Numbered from the stretch's first letter, positions 8,434-16,575 are shown. The stretch: 64,000 nt of DNA from Vibrio proteolyticus NBRC 13287 (GCF_000467125.1 NZ_BATJ01000018.1:62001-126000), one strand, 5' to 3'. Notes: a model not told the origin generated them from the sequence alone. Made by a program: numbers and translations.

Positions 8434-9915
8434 TTATAAACTATCAATAATACTGAATGCTCGATACTCATCAAATGCGAACTGATCGGTCATTCCACTA
8501 ACGTAATCCTGAATCAGCCTAACTCTAAAGTAGAACTCCCACGCATCATAACCCGCATCAAACGGTAGCTTTACTAAGCTTGCTTCAGTAAGGGCTCTTT
8601 CATAAGCTTGAACATGCTTATACGAGAGTTTTTTGAACAGTCTAGATGCATAGAGAGGGGCCCCTTTCTGTTCATTTTTGACTTGCTCAAACTCTACCCT
8701 TGTGAGGTTTAAAAGTGGGCTATAGGTATCAAGAAGGCCTTTGATGATCTGATAACCTTGCAGTTCACGTGCTTCGACTTCCTTATGACAAAATGCATAT
8801 TTTGCTGCAACATTTTTGAGTGTTTTTATCAGTGCATGTCGGTCACTACCATCTTCAAGTAGGGCTCGGTTGAACTCTCCATGAAAAATTTCGTCGATAT
8901 TGGCTAGAAAAATATCGCAGGCGTGAGGCACCAAAGTACCTCCGATAACGACTCTCATCATGACAAAGAATAGTGTATCTGGGTTACGAAAAGCTTTGTT
9001 CTCTGCCTGAATGATTAAACTCTCCATTAAGTTCTCATCACTGTCTATTTTCAGTTCTTCTCTAACAGCAGGATATTCATACTTTAAAGCCGTTTTTAAT
9101 GTGTCGACAGTTAATATGCCTTTTTCTACAGCGTCTTCAAGATCGGCCAGACCATAGGATATATCATCGGCAGCTTCCATTATGTAAGAGAATGGTGAGC
9201 GGCAGTGTGCCTTTATATCTAAAGCCTGAAGAAGATTTGAAATATAGGGTTGTTCACTAATGTAGTAGCCAACTTTTTTTCGTAAGTAACTAAATGTTTC
9301 GTTTTCCTTTTGGGGCTTAAGCTCATCTCCACGGCGGGTATATTTTAGTATTCCTGAAACTTGACTGTAGGTGAGACAAAGATTGAGAATGGAGTGAACT
9401 AAACGAATTGCTTGAGCATTACCTTCAAAACTAGACAGGTCACGAATCATTTCTTTGTTTAAATCAAGGCTATGCAATGAAATGAATTTTGAAAGGTTTT
9501 GCTCGAACCAATCATTGATGGCCTTTTCTCCGAAGTGGCCAAAAGGAGGGTTACCGATATCATGCATCAAGCAAGACATTTCAACAATAGACTCAATATG
9601 CCGCTCTAATCCTGCAAGACCATATTCTTCTTGAGCATCTCTAGATAGTCTTTCAAAGATTTGTTGGGTAATGTAACGTCCATTTTGTTGTACTTCCAAT
9701 GAGTGGGTCAACCTGCTGCGGACAGAAGCATTGCGCTCTAGTGGAAAAACTTGTGTTTTTTGTTGTAAGCGCCGGATAGCCGCAGAGTTAATGATACGGC
9801 CACGGTCGCTTTCAAATATACTCAAACTACATTTTTCTTCAGGTTTCCACGCTGTGGGCGTTGTATTGTCGTAGCTTCGTACATAACGGATTTTCTTCTT
9901 GAAATTTATAGTCAT
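8434..9915 (-). CDS. dgt: Deoxyguanosinetriphosphate triphosphohydrolase (dGTPase), E. coli type
   Basis: This HD-superfamily enzyme of 493 residues hydrolyses dGTP to deoxyguanosine and tripolyphosphate. It closely follows the long E. coli Dgt layout: FESDRGRII and RRLQQKTQVFPLERN near the N-terminus, H71 in RLTHS, H118-D119 in MHDIGNPPFGH, and the distal aspartates in MEAADDISY (250-251), which complete the metal site. Length matches the roughly 505-residue E. coli enzyme and no truncation is seen. Vibrios normally carry a shorter housekeeping dGTPase-like gene elsewhere (from memory), so this island copy looks acquired. Enzymes of this kind are reported to protect bacteria by draining dGTP during phage infection. 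Confidence 0.93.
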   Translation of the reverse strand: MTINFKKKIRYVRSYDNTTPTAWKPEEKCSLSIFESDRGRIINSAAIRRLQQKTQVFPLERNASVRSRLTHSLEVQQNGRYITQQIFERLSRDAQEEYGLAGLERHIESIVEMSCLMHDIGNPPFGHFGEKAINDWFEQNLSKFISLHSLDLNKEMIRDLSSFEGNAQAIRLVHSILNLCLTYSQVSGILKYTRRGDELKPQKENETFSYLRKKVGYYISEQPYISNLLQALDIKAHCRSPFSYIMEAADDISYGLADLEDAVEKGILTVDTLKTALKYEYPAVREELKIDSDENLMESLIIQAENKAFRNPDTLFFVMMRVVIGGTLVPHACDIFLANIDEIFHGEFNRALLEDGSDRHALIKTLKNVAAKYAFCHKEVEARELQGYQIIKGLLDTYSPLLNLTRVEFEQVKNEQKGAPLYASRLFKKLSYKHVQAYERALTEASLVKLPFDAGYDAWEFYFRVRLIQDYVSGMTDQFAFDEYRAFSIIDSL

Positions 9916-10241
9916 TTTTTTTAGCTATCAGTTACAGTGACTCATAAACACTATTCGCAAAAGGTAAGAGTGAGAAGTCGATTCCATAACATTTGAGAAT
10001 TAACGCAACAAAGTACTGTAATTGAGTGCACTGTTATTTTCCTATTGGCTGTTTGATAAAAGTTAGGCGGGAAAATGTCAGCCCAAGTTCTAACGTTTGA
10101 GTAGATAAGTTGGCTATATCTCTTCTAGTTCGCTGGCTTAAGCGTATTCGAAAAGTAAATACGAGGTGAAACGAACACTATATCGGAGGATACTTCGTTA
10201 GAGGATGGTGAGTTAAGACTGTTGGGCTATATTGGTGGATT
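9916..10241. other. Right-end non-coding segment of the island
   Basis: These 326 bases lie between the dgt start and the proximal att-like repeat. They should contain the dgt promoter. Short inverted repeats are seen (CGTATT...AATACG at 10143-10163; AACGAA...TTCGTT just after). No integrase remnant was recognised in the frames I read. Confidence 0.5.
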
Positions 10242-10290
10242 ACAAAAAGGGCCAACTCTTGCGAGTCGGCCCTTTCCAAACGTTTGGTGG
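10242..10290. repeat. Island-flanking direct repeat, ssrA-proximal copy (att-like)
   Basis: This copy of the 49-bp repeat overlaps the last 6 nt of ssrA (10285-10290) and holds its native terminator. The palindrome CCAAACGTTTGG at 10276-10287 straddles the mature CCA end. It differs from the distal copy by one base, which leaves one non-Watson-Crick position in the hairpin stem. Confidence 0.88.
10246..10275 (-). terminator. Intrinsic terminator of ssrA
   Basis: On the minus strand the sequence just past ssrA forms GGGCCGACTC-GCAA-GAGTTGGCCC (one G-T pair) followed by TTTTTG. It lies inside the att-like repeat. Confidence 0.8.
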
Positions 10291-10652
10291 AGCTGGCGGG
10301 AGTTGAACCCGCGTCCGAAAATCATTCATCTTTGGTACTACATGCTTAGTCGATCTTTAATTTCACCACCCAACTGCGAACCGACACGCGATCGAATGGC
10401 TAACCTGAATTAGATCTCACGCTTCATCCCTCAGGTGGGGGAATCCACGCCAGCTTGATTTGGTTTGACCTTCCTTGATTCCCCGTCTTACAAGCGGAAG
10501 CTAGGGAGGAAGGGCTCTAAGCAGGGTATTAAGCTGCTAGTGCGTAGTTTTCGTCGTTTGCGACTATTTTTTTGCGGTTTGTTAACGAGGCCTACCGCAC
10601 CTCGGCATGCACCTTAGACTTCAAAATTCCCGTCGAATCCTGAATCAGCCCC
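10285..10652 (-). ncRNA. ssrA: Transfer-messenger RNA (tmRNA)
   Basis: The 5' end reads GGGGCTGATTCAGGATTCGA (10652 downward) and the 3' end reads GGCGGGAGTTGAACCC on the plus-strand complement, finishing in CCACCA at 10285. These are the acceptor and T-arm of tmRNA. The resume-codon frame at 10561-10529 encodes ANDENYALAA followed by TAA, the proteolysis tag. Length is about 368 nt. tmRNA frees stalled ribosomes and tags the nascent chain, working with SmpB encoded just upstream on the same strand. The 3' end is the integration target of the adjacent island. Confidence 0.97.
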
Positions 10653-10666
10653 AAGGTATGATTGGC

Positions 10667-10694
10667 ATACTACCAGAAAAGCTTAAGCTGTCCA
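10667..10694 (-). promoter_or_regulatory. Candidate sigma-70 promoter of ssrA
   Basis: On the minus strand TGGACA (10694-10689), a 16-bp spacer and TAGTAT (10672-10667) lie just upstream of the mature tmRNA 5' end, which is made by RNase P processing. Confidence 0.5.
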
Positions 10695-10719
10695 GTGATA
10701 TGCGTTTAAGTGGTTAAGA

Positions 10720-11208
10720 TTAGCGCAGGTTGTTGCTCTTCATAACACGAGCTTTCTGGCGTTGCCAATCTCTGTCTTTTATGTCAGTACGCTTATCGTG
10801 CAGCTTTTTACCTTTCGCGACACCTATCTTAATTTTAACCCATGAACGCGACCAGTACAGCGACAGTGCCGTCAGTGTCATTCCTTCACGGTTAATGCGG
10901 CCAAACAGATTATCGAGCTCCCGGCGTGAAAGCAGCAGTTTACGCACGCGTGTCGGGTTAGCGACCACGTGAGTAGATGCTTGTGTCAACGGCGTAATGG
11001 ACATTCCACTGATAAAGGCTTCTCCTTCGCGCATGTACACATAGCTTTCTGCAATGTTGGCTTTACCCTGGCGAAGTGATTTCACTTCCCAGCCCTGTAG
11101 CTCCAGGCCTGCCTCGATCTCTTCTTCGATGAAGTATTCGTGACGTGCTTTTTTGTTCAGAGCGATGGTATTGCTACCTGCTTTTGTTTTGGATTTTTTC
11201 TTTGCCAT
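10720..11208 (-). CDS. smpB: SsrA-binding protein SmpB
   Basis: This 162-residue basic OB-fold protein binds tmRNA and delivers it to stalled ribosomes. Typical features are N-terminal KKARHEYFIEE, the core GLELQGWEVKSLRQGKANI, and a lysine/arginine-rich C-terminal tail (KGKKLHDKRTDIKDRDWQRQ) that enters the mRNA channel. Length matches the family (about 160). It lies 67 bp upstream of ssrA on the same strand, so the two halves of the trans-translation system are adjacent. Confidence 0.97.
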   Translation of the reverse strand: MAKKKSKTKAGSNTIALNKKARHEYFIEEEIEAGLELQGWEVKSLRQGKANIAESYVYMREGEAFISGMSITPLTQASTHVVANPTRVRKLLLSRRELDNLFGRINREGMTLTALSLYWSRSWVKIKIGVAKGKKLHDKRTDIKDRDWQRQKARVMKSNNLR

Positions 11209-11325
11209 AATGGCTGCATTATACGGATTGGGTTGCAGTTAGGAAGTCCTTTTATTTGCTCTTAACGAGAATAAAAGTAAAATCCGTGAGAGCCTGAATT
11301 CCAGGCGAGGTATCAAGAGGTAGAT

Positions 11326-11769
11326 ATGAAGCAAGTTACCCGCTCCGCTTTGGTGTCTTTTAGCGCCGAGCAGATGTTTGATCTGGTCAATGATGTGGAA
11401 CGCTATCCGGAGTTTTTGCCCGGTTGTTCCGGTGCTCGTGTCCATGAATCATCAGACAGCGTAATGACGGCTTCAGTCGATGTCTCGAAAGCCGGGATCA
11501 GTAAGACGTTTACCACCGCAAATGAACTGTCGCCGGGCACGGCGATACTGATGACGCTGGTGGACGGCCCGTTCAAAACCCTCAAAGGAGGGTGGTTTTT
11601 CACTCCGCTTGATGAACAGGCTTGCAAAGTCGAGCTGAAACTGGAGTTTGAATTCTCCAGCAAGATGATTGAGATGGCGTTTGGTAAGGTCTTCAATGAA
11701 CTAACCAGCAATATGGTCAATGCGTTTACCAAACGAGCAAAACAGGTTTACGAGTGTTATGAGTATTGA
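11326..11769 (+). CDS. ratA: RatA, START/coenzyme Q-binding family protein
   Basis: This 147-residue START-like (polyketide cyclase/COQ10) protein has the usual DVERYPEFLPGC segment and an FNELTSNMVNAFTKRA C-terminal helix. E. coli RatA was described as a toxin that blocks 70S formation, while homologues bind ubiquinone; the native role is unsettled. The gene overlaps rnfH by 11 bp and is divergent from smpB, as in other gammaproteobacteria. Confidence 0.93.
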   Translation: MKQVTRSALVSFSAEQMFDLVNDVERYPEFLPGCSGARVHESSDSVMTASVDVSKAGISKTFTTANELSPGTAILMTLVDGPFKTLKGGWFFTPLDEQACKVELKLEFEFSSKMIEMAFGKVFNELTSNMVNAFTKRAKQVYECYEY

Positions 11770-12115
11770 ATCAGACATGATTCATGTTGAGGTGGTGTAT
11801 GCCCTACCTCAAGAGCAGCGAGTGATAGCATTGGTCGTCAATAAGAACATGACGGCAGAAGAGATCATTCGGGAATCCGGTGTGCTGGAGCTCTATCCGG
11901 AAATTGATTTGAAAAAAAATAAAGTCGGAGTGTTCAGTCGCAACATTAAGTTGGATGCAACTGTGCGCGATCGTGACCGGATTGAAATCTACCGCCCGTT
12001 ACTGGCGGATCCCAAAGAGATTCGCCGCAAACGTGCTGAGCAGGCCAAAATGGAAGGCAAAGCCGACCCGGTCACCGGGGGAAAACCCAATGCTCAACGT
12101 AAACACGACGAATAG
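11759..12115 (+). CDS. rnfH: RnfH/RatB family ubiquitin-like protein
   Basis: This 118-residue beta-grasp protein of the UPF0125 family has IHVEVVYALPQEQRVIAL and the later DRIEIYRPLLADPKEIRRKR. ATG 11759 is chosen because it follows GAGTG and gives the usual length; the longer frame from 11720 would overlap ratA deeply. It is translationally coupled to ratA. The partner function is unknown; the antitoxin role once proposed for RatB is not established. Confidence 0.9.
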   Translation: MSIESDMIHVEVVYALPQEQRVIALVVNKNMTAEEIIRESGVLELYPEIDLKKNKVGVFSRNIKLDATVRDRDRIEIYRPLLADPKEIRRKRAEQAKMEGKADPVTGGKPNAQRKHDE

Positions 12116-12136
12116 ACGATGTCAGCTCCAAAGTGA

Positions 12137-12161
12137 AAAGGCTCACCAGTGGTGAGCCTTT
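12137..12161. terminator. Bidirectional terminator between rnfH and bamE
   Basis: Stem AAAGGCTCACC / GGTGAGCCTTT with a 3-nt loop (AGT) sits between convergent genes, with T-rich sequence on either side. Confidence 0.75.
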
Positions 12162-12182
12162 GTTGTCTGTGGAGAGCGGCGA

Positions 12183-12542
12183 TCAATTCAGGCCTTCGAA
12201 GAATCCTTCACTGGCAGGGTAGTCTCCGGTAATTTTTGTCAGAGCACCGGCATCGTTAAAATTCACCACCAGATTTTTTTGTACCGAATCGTTGTGACCC
12301 TCGGTATGGTGATAAATGTAGTACCAGGTATTCGGGTAGCCGTTTTCAATGAGCATCGGAGAGCCAAGCACATAGCGTACTTGTTCCTTGGTCATGCCAA
12401 ACTTCAACTTATCGACCGCTTCCTGCTCAACGTAGTTACCTTGGTTGATGTCGATGCGATAAACCAGTTTTTCCAGCAGAGAACAGCCGGTCAACATTGT
12501 CATCGCCAGTGGAACTGCGATTAACCACTTCTTCAATTGCAT
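12183..12542 (-). CDS. bamE: Outer membrane assembly lipoprotein BamE
   Basis: This 119-residue lipoprotein has a signal peptide ending in the lipobox LTGC (Cys20). The SmpA/OmlA fold follows with KFGMTKEQVRYVLGSPM and NTWYYIYHHTEG. It is an accessory subunit of the Bam complex that inserts beta-barrel proteins in the outer membrane. It is convergent with rnfH and lies downstream of recN on the same strand. Confidence 0.96.
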   Translation of the reverse strand: MQLKKWLIAVPLAMTMLTGCSLLEKLVYRIDINQGNYVEQEAVDKLKFGMTKEQVRYVLGSPMLIENGYPNTWYYIYHHTEGHNDSVQKNLVVNFNDAGALTKITGDYPASEGFFEGLN

Positions 12543-12707
12543 ACTTAAATTCTTAGCTACTTATTCATTAAACTGGGCTGATAATAAACAAGCTGGGAGC
12601 TAATGTAAAAAGCTCCCTGCTGTTTGAATTGTTTCTGACCATGAATTTTGAATTTGGTTGCAATAACGAAGCAAATTTGCCAACGAAATGGACTTTTTGA
12701 CTCGCGT

Positions 12708-14372
12708 TTAGGCGGCAATCAATAATTCTTTGGCGTTGGCCAGTGTGCTCTCTGTGATTTGGCTGCCGCCAAGTAGGCGAGCCAGTTCGGACACGCGTTG
12801 CTCAACATCCAACAACCGCATTTGTGTTTCGGTTTTGCCTGCTTTAGTCTGCTTAGCAACAAACAGTTGCTGGTGACCACAGCCAGCGACCTGAGGTAAA
12901 TGGGTGACGCACAGCACCTGCGTGGACTCTCCTAGTGTACGCAGCATTTTTCCAACCACGGCTGCGGTCGGACCGCTGATACCGACATCGACTTCATCAA
13001 AAATCAGGCTTGGTGTATCCACTTTCTGCGCTGTGATGACCTGAATGGCCAGTGAAATACGCGACAGTTCGCCGCCAGACGCCACTTTTGAAATGGCTTG
13101 CAGCGGCTGTCCAGGGTTGGTGGACACTAAGAAAGTGACCGTATCCAGGCCCAGTGGAGAAGGACGATGATTGTTGTTGTCCACATCAATACAGAACTGC
13201 GCTTTTTCCATACTCAGTTCGTGCATGCTGCTGGTAATAAGCTTGTTCAGTTCCTTAGCGTAACGACAACGCGATTTGCTCAGCTTTTCTGCACTGTTGA
13301 TAAAGGCCTGATATTTTTCCTCGACGTCCTGTGCCCGCTCACTCAATCTTTCATCGGAACAGTCCAGAGCATCGACTTGAGCCAGAAGGTCCTGATGATG
13401 CGAATACAGCACTTCGGGCAGTACCTGATGCTTGCGAGCCATCGACATGACTTTAGAAAAACGTTCCTCCACATAAGCCATTCGGGACGGGTCCACGTCA
13501 ATTCCATCCAGATAGCTGCGCAGTTCACCGTTGGTTTCTTCAATCTGAATAATGGCGTCGGCCAGCATGTTCGGCAGCTCAGCCAACTTTTCATCCAGCT
13601 CCGCCAATTGAATCAGGGACTGACTGGCTGATTGGAGAATACCAAGAGCATTAACCTCTTCACCTTCGTAAATAAGTTCAATGGCTTGCTGACAGGTAGA
13701 GGCGAGTTCGCCGCTGTTTGACAGACGTCTGTGCTCTTGCTCGAGTTCTTCAAATTCATCTTCACCAAGGGATAGCTCGTTGAGTTCTTTGATTTGATAT
13801 TCCAGCAGCTGCTTCTGTGCCTGATTGGCGGCGCTGTTTTCCTTGAGTTGCTTCAGGTTGTTATCCGCCTGACGCCACTTTTGATAGGCATTACGGGTGC
13901 TTTTCAGCAGGTTAAGATGTCCGGCATACTGATCCAGCATGGCCAACTGATACTCACTTTTCATCAATTGATGATGCGCATGCTGGCCGTGAATATTGAT
14001 CAGCAACTGGCCGAGTGATTTCAGTTGAGAAAGGGGGACCGGACTGCCGTTGATAAAGGCTCTTGAGCGGCCTTCTTTGGTGATGGTACGGCGCAAAATA
14101 CATTCGCTGCCGTCCAGCAGGTCGTTATCTTCTAGCCAACGGGTTGCGTGAATATTGTTGTCGAGATGAAAAGCCGCACTGACTTCCGTCTTTTCTTCTC
14201 CCTGACGTACCATGCTGGCTTCAGCCCGGCCACCCAGGCACAAACCAAGCGCATCGATGGCGATGGACTTACCAGCACCGGTTTCACCCGTGATGGTGGT
14301 CATCCCCGTAGATAGCTCGAGTTGTAAAGACTTAACAATCGCAAAATTATTAACACTTAGATGAGCCAGCAT
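12708..14372 (-). CDS. recN: DNA repair ATPase RecN
   Basis: This SMC-like protein of 554 residues acts in double-strand-break repair. The start is taken at MLAHLSVNNFAIVKSL; the frame extends 33 codons further, but that extension crosses the LexA boxes and has no family match. Walker A is GETGAGKS, then a long coiled coil, the ABC signature region KVASGGELSRISLAIQ and Walker B SLIFDEVDVGISG. Three LexA-like boxes upstream show SOS control. Length fits the family (about 553). Confidence 0.96.
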   Translation of the reverse strand: MLAHLSVNNFAIVKSLQLELSTGMTTITGETGAGKSIAIDALGLCLGGRAEASMVRQGEEKTEVSAAFHLDNNIHATRWLEDNDLLDGSECILRRTITKEGRSRAFINGSPVPLSQLKSLGQLLINIHGQHAHHQLMKSEYQLAMLDQYAGHLNLLKSTRNAYQKWRQADNNLKQLKENSAANQAQKQLLEYQIKELNELSLGEDEFEELEQEHRRLSNSGELASTCQQAIELIYEGEEVNALGILQSASQSLIQLAELDEKLAELPNMLADAIIQIEETNGELRSYLDGIDVDPSRMAYVEERFSKVMSMARKHQVLPEVLYSHHQDLLAQVDALDCSDERLSERAQDVEEKYQAFINSAEKLSKSRCRYAKELNKLITSSMHELSMEKAQFCIDVDNNNHRPSPLGLDTVTFLVSTNPGQPLQAISKVASGGELSRISLAIQVITAQKVDTPSLIFDEVDVGISGPTAAVVGKMLRTLGESTQVLCVTHLPQVAGCGHQQLFVAKQTKAGKTETQMRLLDVEQRVSELARLLGGSQITESTLANAKELLIAA

Positions 14373-14382
14373 TTTTAGATAC

Positions 14383-14438
14383 CTGTTTAAATGAACAATA
14401 CTGTATATAAGTGCAGTATATACTGTTTCTTTATACAG
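14383..14438 (-). promoter_or_regulatory. Three tandem LexA (SOS) boxes upstream of recN
   Basis: CTGT-N8-ACAG is perfect at 14423-14438. Near matches are CTGT-N8-GCAG at 14401-14416 and CTGT-N8-ACAA at 14383-14398. Multiple LexA sites are known at E. coli recN, so tight SOS repression is expected. Confidence 0.85.
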
Positions 14439-14605
14439 TAAAGCCGGGAGGCAAAATTTTTTTGTGAGCAAGATCGGTAACTTGGAAACCGGCGTTTTGA
14501 CAGCGAAAGGGAGTGATGAAGAAGAAAAAGCTGGGGAGATGGGCGGTTTGACAAAGGCGTGAGCATAGGCCGTCAGGGCAATGCATTGCCCTGACGGAGA
14601 AGGAA

Positions 14606-15490
14606 TTAAAACAGTTTACTCGACCACCCCAGCTTTTTGCGTAAAACGTGGTAGTAGCTGTAATCTTTGGGATGGATCAGGCGCAGTACGTTCGGACTTT
14701 GGAAAATATGGACTTCATCGCCCGGTGATACTGGCAACGAGATTTGGCCGTCACAGCTGACTTCCTGCGTACCGCGATTGTCTGGGGAGACAACCAGTTT
14801 GATTTTTCGATTGCCATCGACCACCAAGGGGCGGCTCGACAGGGTGTGTGGAAACATGGGTACTAAACTGATGGCGTTTAAGCTCGGAGACAAGATTGGC
14901 CCGCCACCGGACAGTGAATAGGCCGTCGAACCGGTTGGAGTGGACACTATGATGCCATCCGAACGCTGTGAAAAGGCAAAATTGTTATCAATGTAGACTT
15001 CGAACTCAATCATGTGTGCGACTTGGCCCGGATGAAGTACCGCTTCGTTGAGCGCCGCATTATGACTTTTTACCTGGCCGTGGCGGTGCACTTCGGCCTC
15101 TAACAGAAAACGTTCTTCTTCCATATACTCGCCCTGCAAAACTTTATGCAGCGCTTGTTGGAAGTCCTCAGGGTTTAAGTCAGTCAGAAAGCCAAGATTG
15201 CCGCGATTGACACCTATGACGGAGACGTTAAAACGCGACAGCACCCGGGCAGCACCAAGCATGTTTCCGTCACCGCCGACCACGATCGCCAGATCCGCCA
15301 CATGACCAAGTTCAATCAGGCTGGCAAACTGCTTTGACGGGATGTCGTCGAGAATGTCGCTCAAACGATCGTCAATCAGTACATGGTAGCCTTCGGCTGT
15401 CAGCCACAAATACAGATCTTTATGTGTCTGTATTGACTGCTGATCCCGGGGTTTTCCAATAATGGCGATCACGTTAAACGGTTTTTTCAT
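14606..15490 (-). CDS. nadK: NAD kinase
   Basis: This 294-residue enzyme phosphorylates NAD to NADP using ATP. The GGDGNMLGAARV motif with its catalytic aspartate, the LNEAVLH segment and the glycine-rich STPTGSTAYSLSGGGPI loop are all present. The start has GGAAAG upstream. It is divergent from grpE, whose sigma-32 promoter occupies the spacer, and is separate from recN. Confidence 0.96.
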   Translation of the reverse strand: MKKPFNVIAIIGKPRDQQSIQTHKDLYLWLTAEGYHVLIDDRLSDILDDIPSKQFASLIELGHVADLAIVVGGDGNMLGAARVLSRFNVSVIGVNRGNLGFLTDLNPEDFQQALHKVLQGEYMEEERFLLEAEVHRHGQVKSHNAALNEAVLHPGQVAHMIEFEVYIDNNFAFSQRSDGIIVSTPTGSTAYSLSGGGPILSPSLNAISLVPMFPHTLSSRPLVVDGNRKIKLVVSPDNRGTQEVSCDGQISLPVSPGDEVHIFQSPNVLRLIHPKDYSYYHVLRKKLGWSSKLF

Positions 15491-15511
15491 AAGCTTTCCA
15501 ATCGAAATGGG

Positions 15512-15537
15512 CTTGAATCAAAAATCTTCATCCCCAT
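15512..15537 (+). promoter_or_regulatory. Sigma-32 (heat-shock) promoter of grpE
   Basis: CTTGAA at 15512-15517, a 14-bp spacer and CCCCAT at 15532-15537 match the RpoH consensus (CTTGAA...CCCCATnT) closely, about 100 bp before the grpE start. Confidence 0.8.
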
Positions 15538-15636
15538 AATAATGGCAAGTTACCCTATTATGCGAATTTTTATGTGTCTGAACCTTAAAGAAATAGCAGG
15601 TTCAAACCCAAAAGAAAGTTGAATTCTGGAGATATC

Positions 15637-16251
15637 ATGAGCAACCAAGAAAAAAAGATGCACGAAGAAGAGCTGCAACAGCAAGAGACGGTTGAAGCCG
15701 ATACTGAAGCGGAAGCGGAAGCGGTAGGCACAGATGCGGATATCGAATGGAACGAGGAATCGGCGCTGGATGAGACTGAAGCGAAGATCGCACAATTAGA
15801 AGCGGCGTTGCTGTCAAGCGAAGCGAAAGTGAAAGAACAGCAGGACGCCGTACTTCGTGCAAAAGCCGAAGTTGAGAACATGCGCCGTCGTACTGAGCAG
15901 GAAATTGACAAAGCGCGTAAATTTGCGCTGAACAAGTTTGCTGAAGAGCTGTTGCCGATTATTGACAACCTTGAGCGTGCGATTCAGGCGGCGGATACGG
16001 AAAGCGAAGTGGTTCAGCCAATCCTGGAAGGGATTACGCTGACACACAAAACCTTTATCGATACCATCAGTAAGTTTGGTCTGAAAGAGATCAACCCGGA
16101 AGGTGAAGCGTTCAATCCAGAACTGCATCAAGCAATGTCGATTCAAGAGAGTGCTGACCATGAGTCCAACACGGTGATGTTTGTGATGCAAAAAGGTTAT
16201 GAGCTGAACGGCCGCGTCATTCGCCCTGCGATGGTGATGGTTGCCAAATAA
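15637..16251 (+). CDS. grpE: Nucleotide exchange factor GrpE
   Basis: This co-chaperone of 204 residues releases ADP from DnaK. The N-terminus is very acidic (EADTEAEAEAVGTDADIEW), then a long coiled coil (RAKAEVENMRRRTEQEIDKA) and a C-terminal beta domain ending NGRVIRPAMVMVAK. ATG 15637 follows GGAG at good spacing; the TTG at 15619 opens the frame but is not needed. It is monocistronic behind a sigma-32 promoter. Confidence 0.96.
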   Translation: MSNQEKKMHEEELQQQETVEADTEAEAEAVGTDADIEWNEESALDETEAKIAQLEAALLSSEAKVKEQQDAVLRAKAEVENMRRRTEQEIDKARKFALNKFAEELLPIIDNLERAIQAADTESEVVQPILEGITLTHKTFIDTISKFGLKEINPEGEAFNPELHQAMSIQESADHESNTVMFVMQKGYELNGRVIRPAMVMVAK

Positions 16252-16272
16252 TTCTGCAGCGTTACGGATAGC

Positions 16273-16301
16273 AAAGAGAGGCCACTGGCCTCTCTTTTTT
16301 T
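16273..16301 (+). terminator. Intrinsic terminator of grpE
   Basis: Stem AAAGAGAGGCC / GGCCTCTCTTT with loop ACT, then a T-run. Confidence 0.9.
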
Positions 16302-16575
16302 ATCGCGACTGATCGGATCAGGTCAAAAATACTCAATATGCAACAGTAGTGTTATGTTGTGCGTTAAGTGATTGTTGAGGTTGTTTTTTGGAGGTTTGTG
16401 GTTGAGTTTTATTAGGAATTGGTAATTTATTCTAAAATGAGCGATGTAACACTTTTGTAAATAAAGTCTTCAAAATGTAAATGTCGTGTGTATGATGCAC
16501 TGACGTTCAGCGTTTAAAACGGAATGAACGTCTTAATTATTATAAAAGATCAACACAACATCCTGGAGACGTACG
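16302..16575. promoter_or_regulatory. Leader of the symporter gene with a nested dyad
   Basis: This non-coding stretch precedes the symporter. At 16502-16532 GACGTTCA and TGAACGTC flank an inner CGTTT/AAACG repeat, forming a nested dyad 44 bp before the start codon. It could be an operator or a leader hairpin. No small gene was found. Confidence 0.4.

Larger units (their letters stand above)
6213..10290. mobile_element. Small genomic island at the 3' end of ssrA
   Basis: The interval lies between two 49-bp direct repeats that include the ssrA 3' terminus. It is visibly more AT-rich than the flanks and carries two minus-strand genes: a 584-residue protein of unknown family and a dGTPase. No integrase, transposase or recombination directionality gene is seen, so it is either a decayed element or one mobilised in trans. 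ssrA is a classic integration target; V. cholerae VPI-1 lies at this locus. Intact ssrA is kept at the right end. Confidence 0.85.

Noticed and set aside
8268..8450. 60-codon plus-strand ORF in the island spacer
   Set aside because: No ribosome site, overlaps the dgt stop, composition and sequence resemble nothing; probably chance in AT-rich DNA.
10222..10413. 63-codon ORF across the att repeat and tmRNA 3' end
   Set aside because: It translates through the structured ssrA gene on the wrong strand; the apparent WWSWRELNPR peptide is the tmRNA acceptor/T-arm sequence.
14373..14471. 33-codon N-terminal extension of RecN
   Set aside because: It runs through the LexA boxes and is absent from the RecN family.
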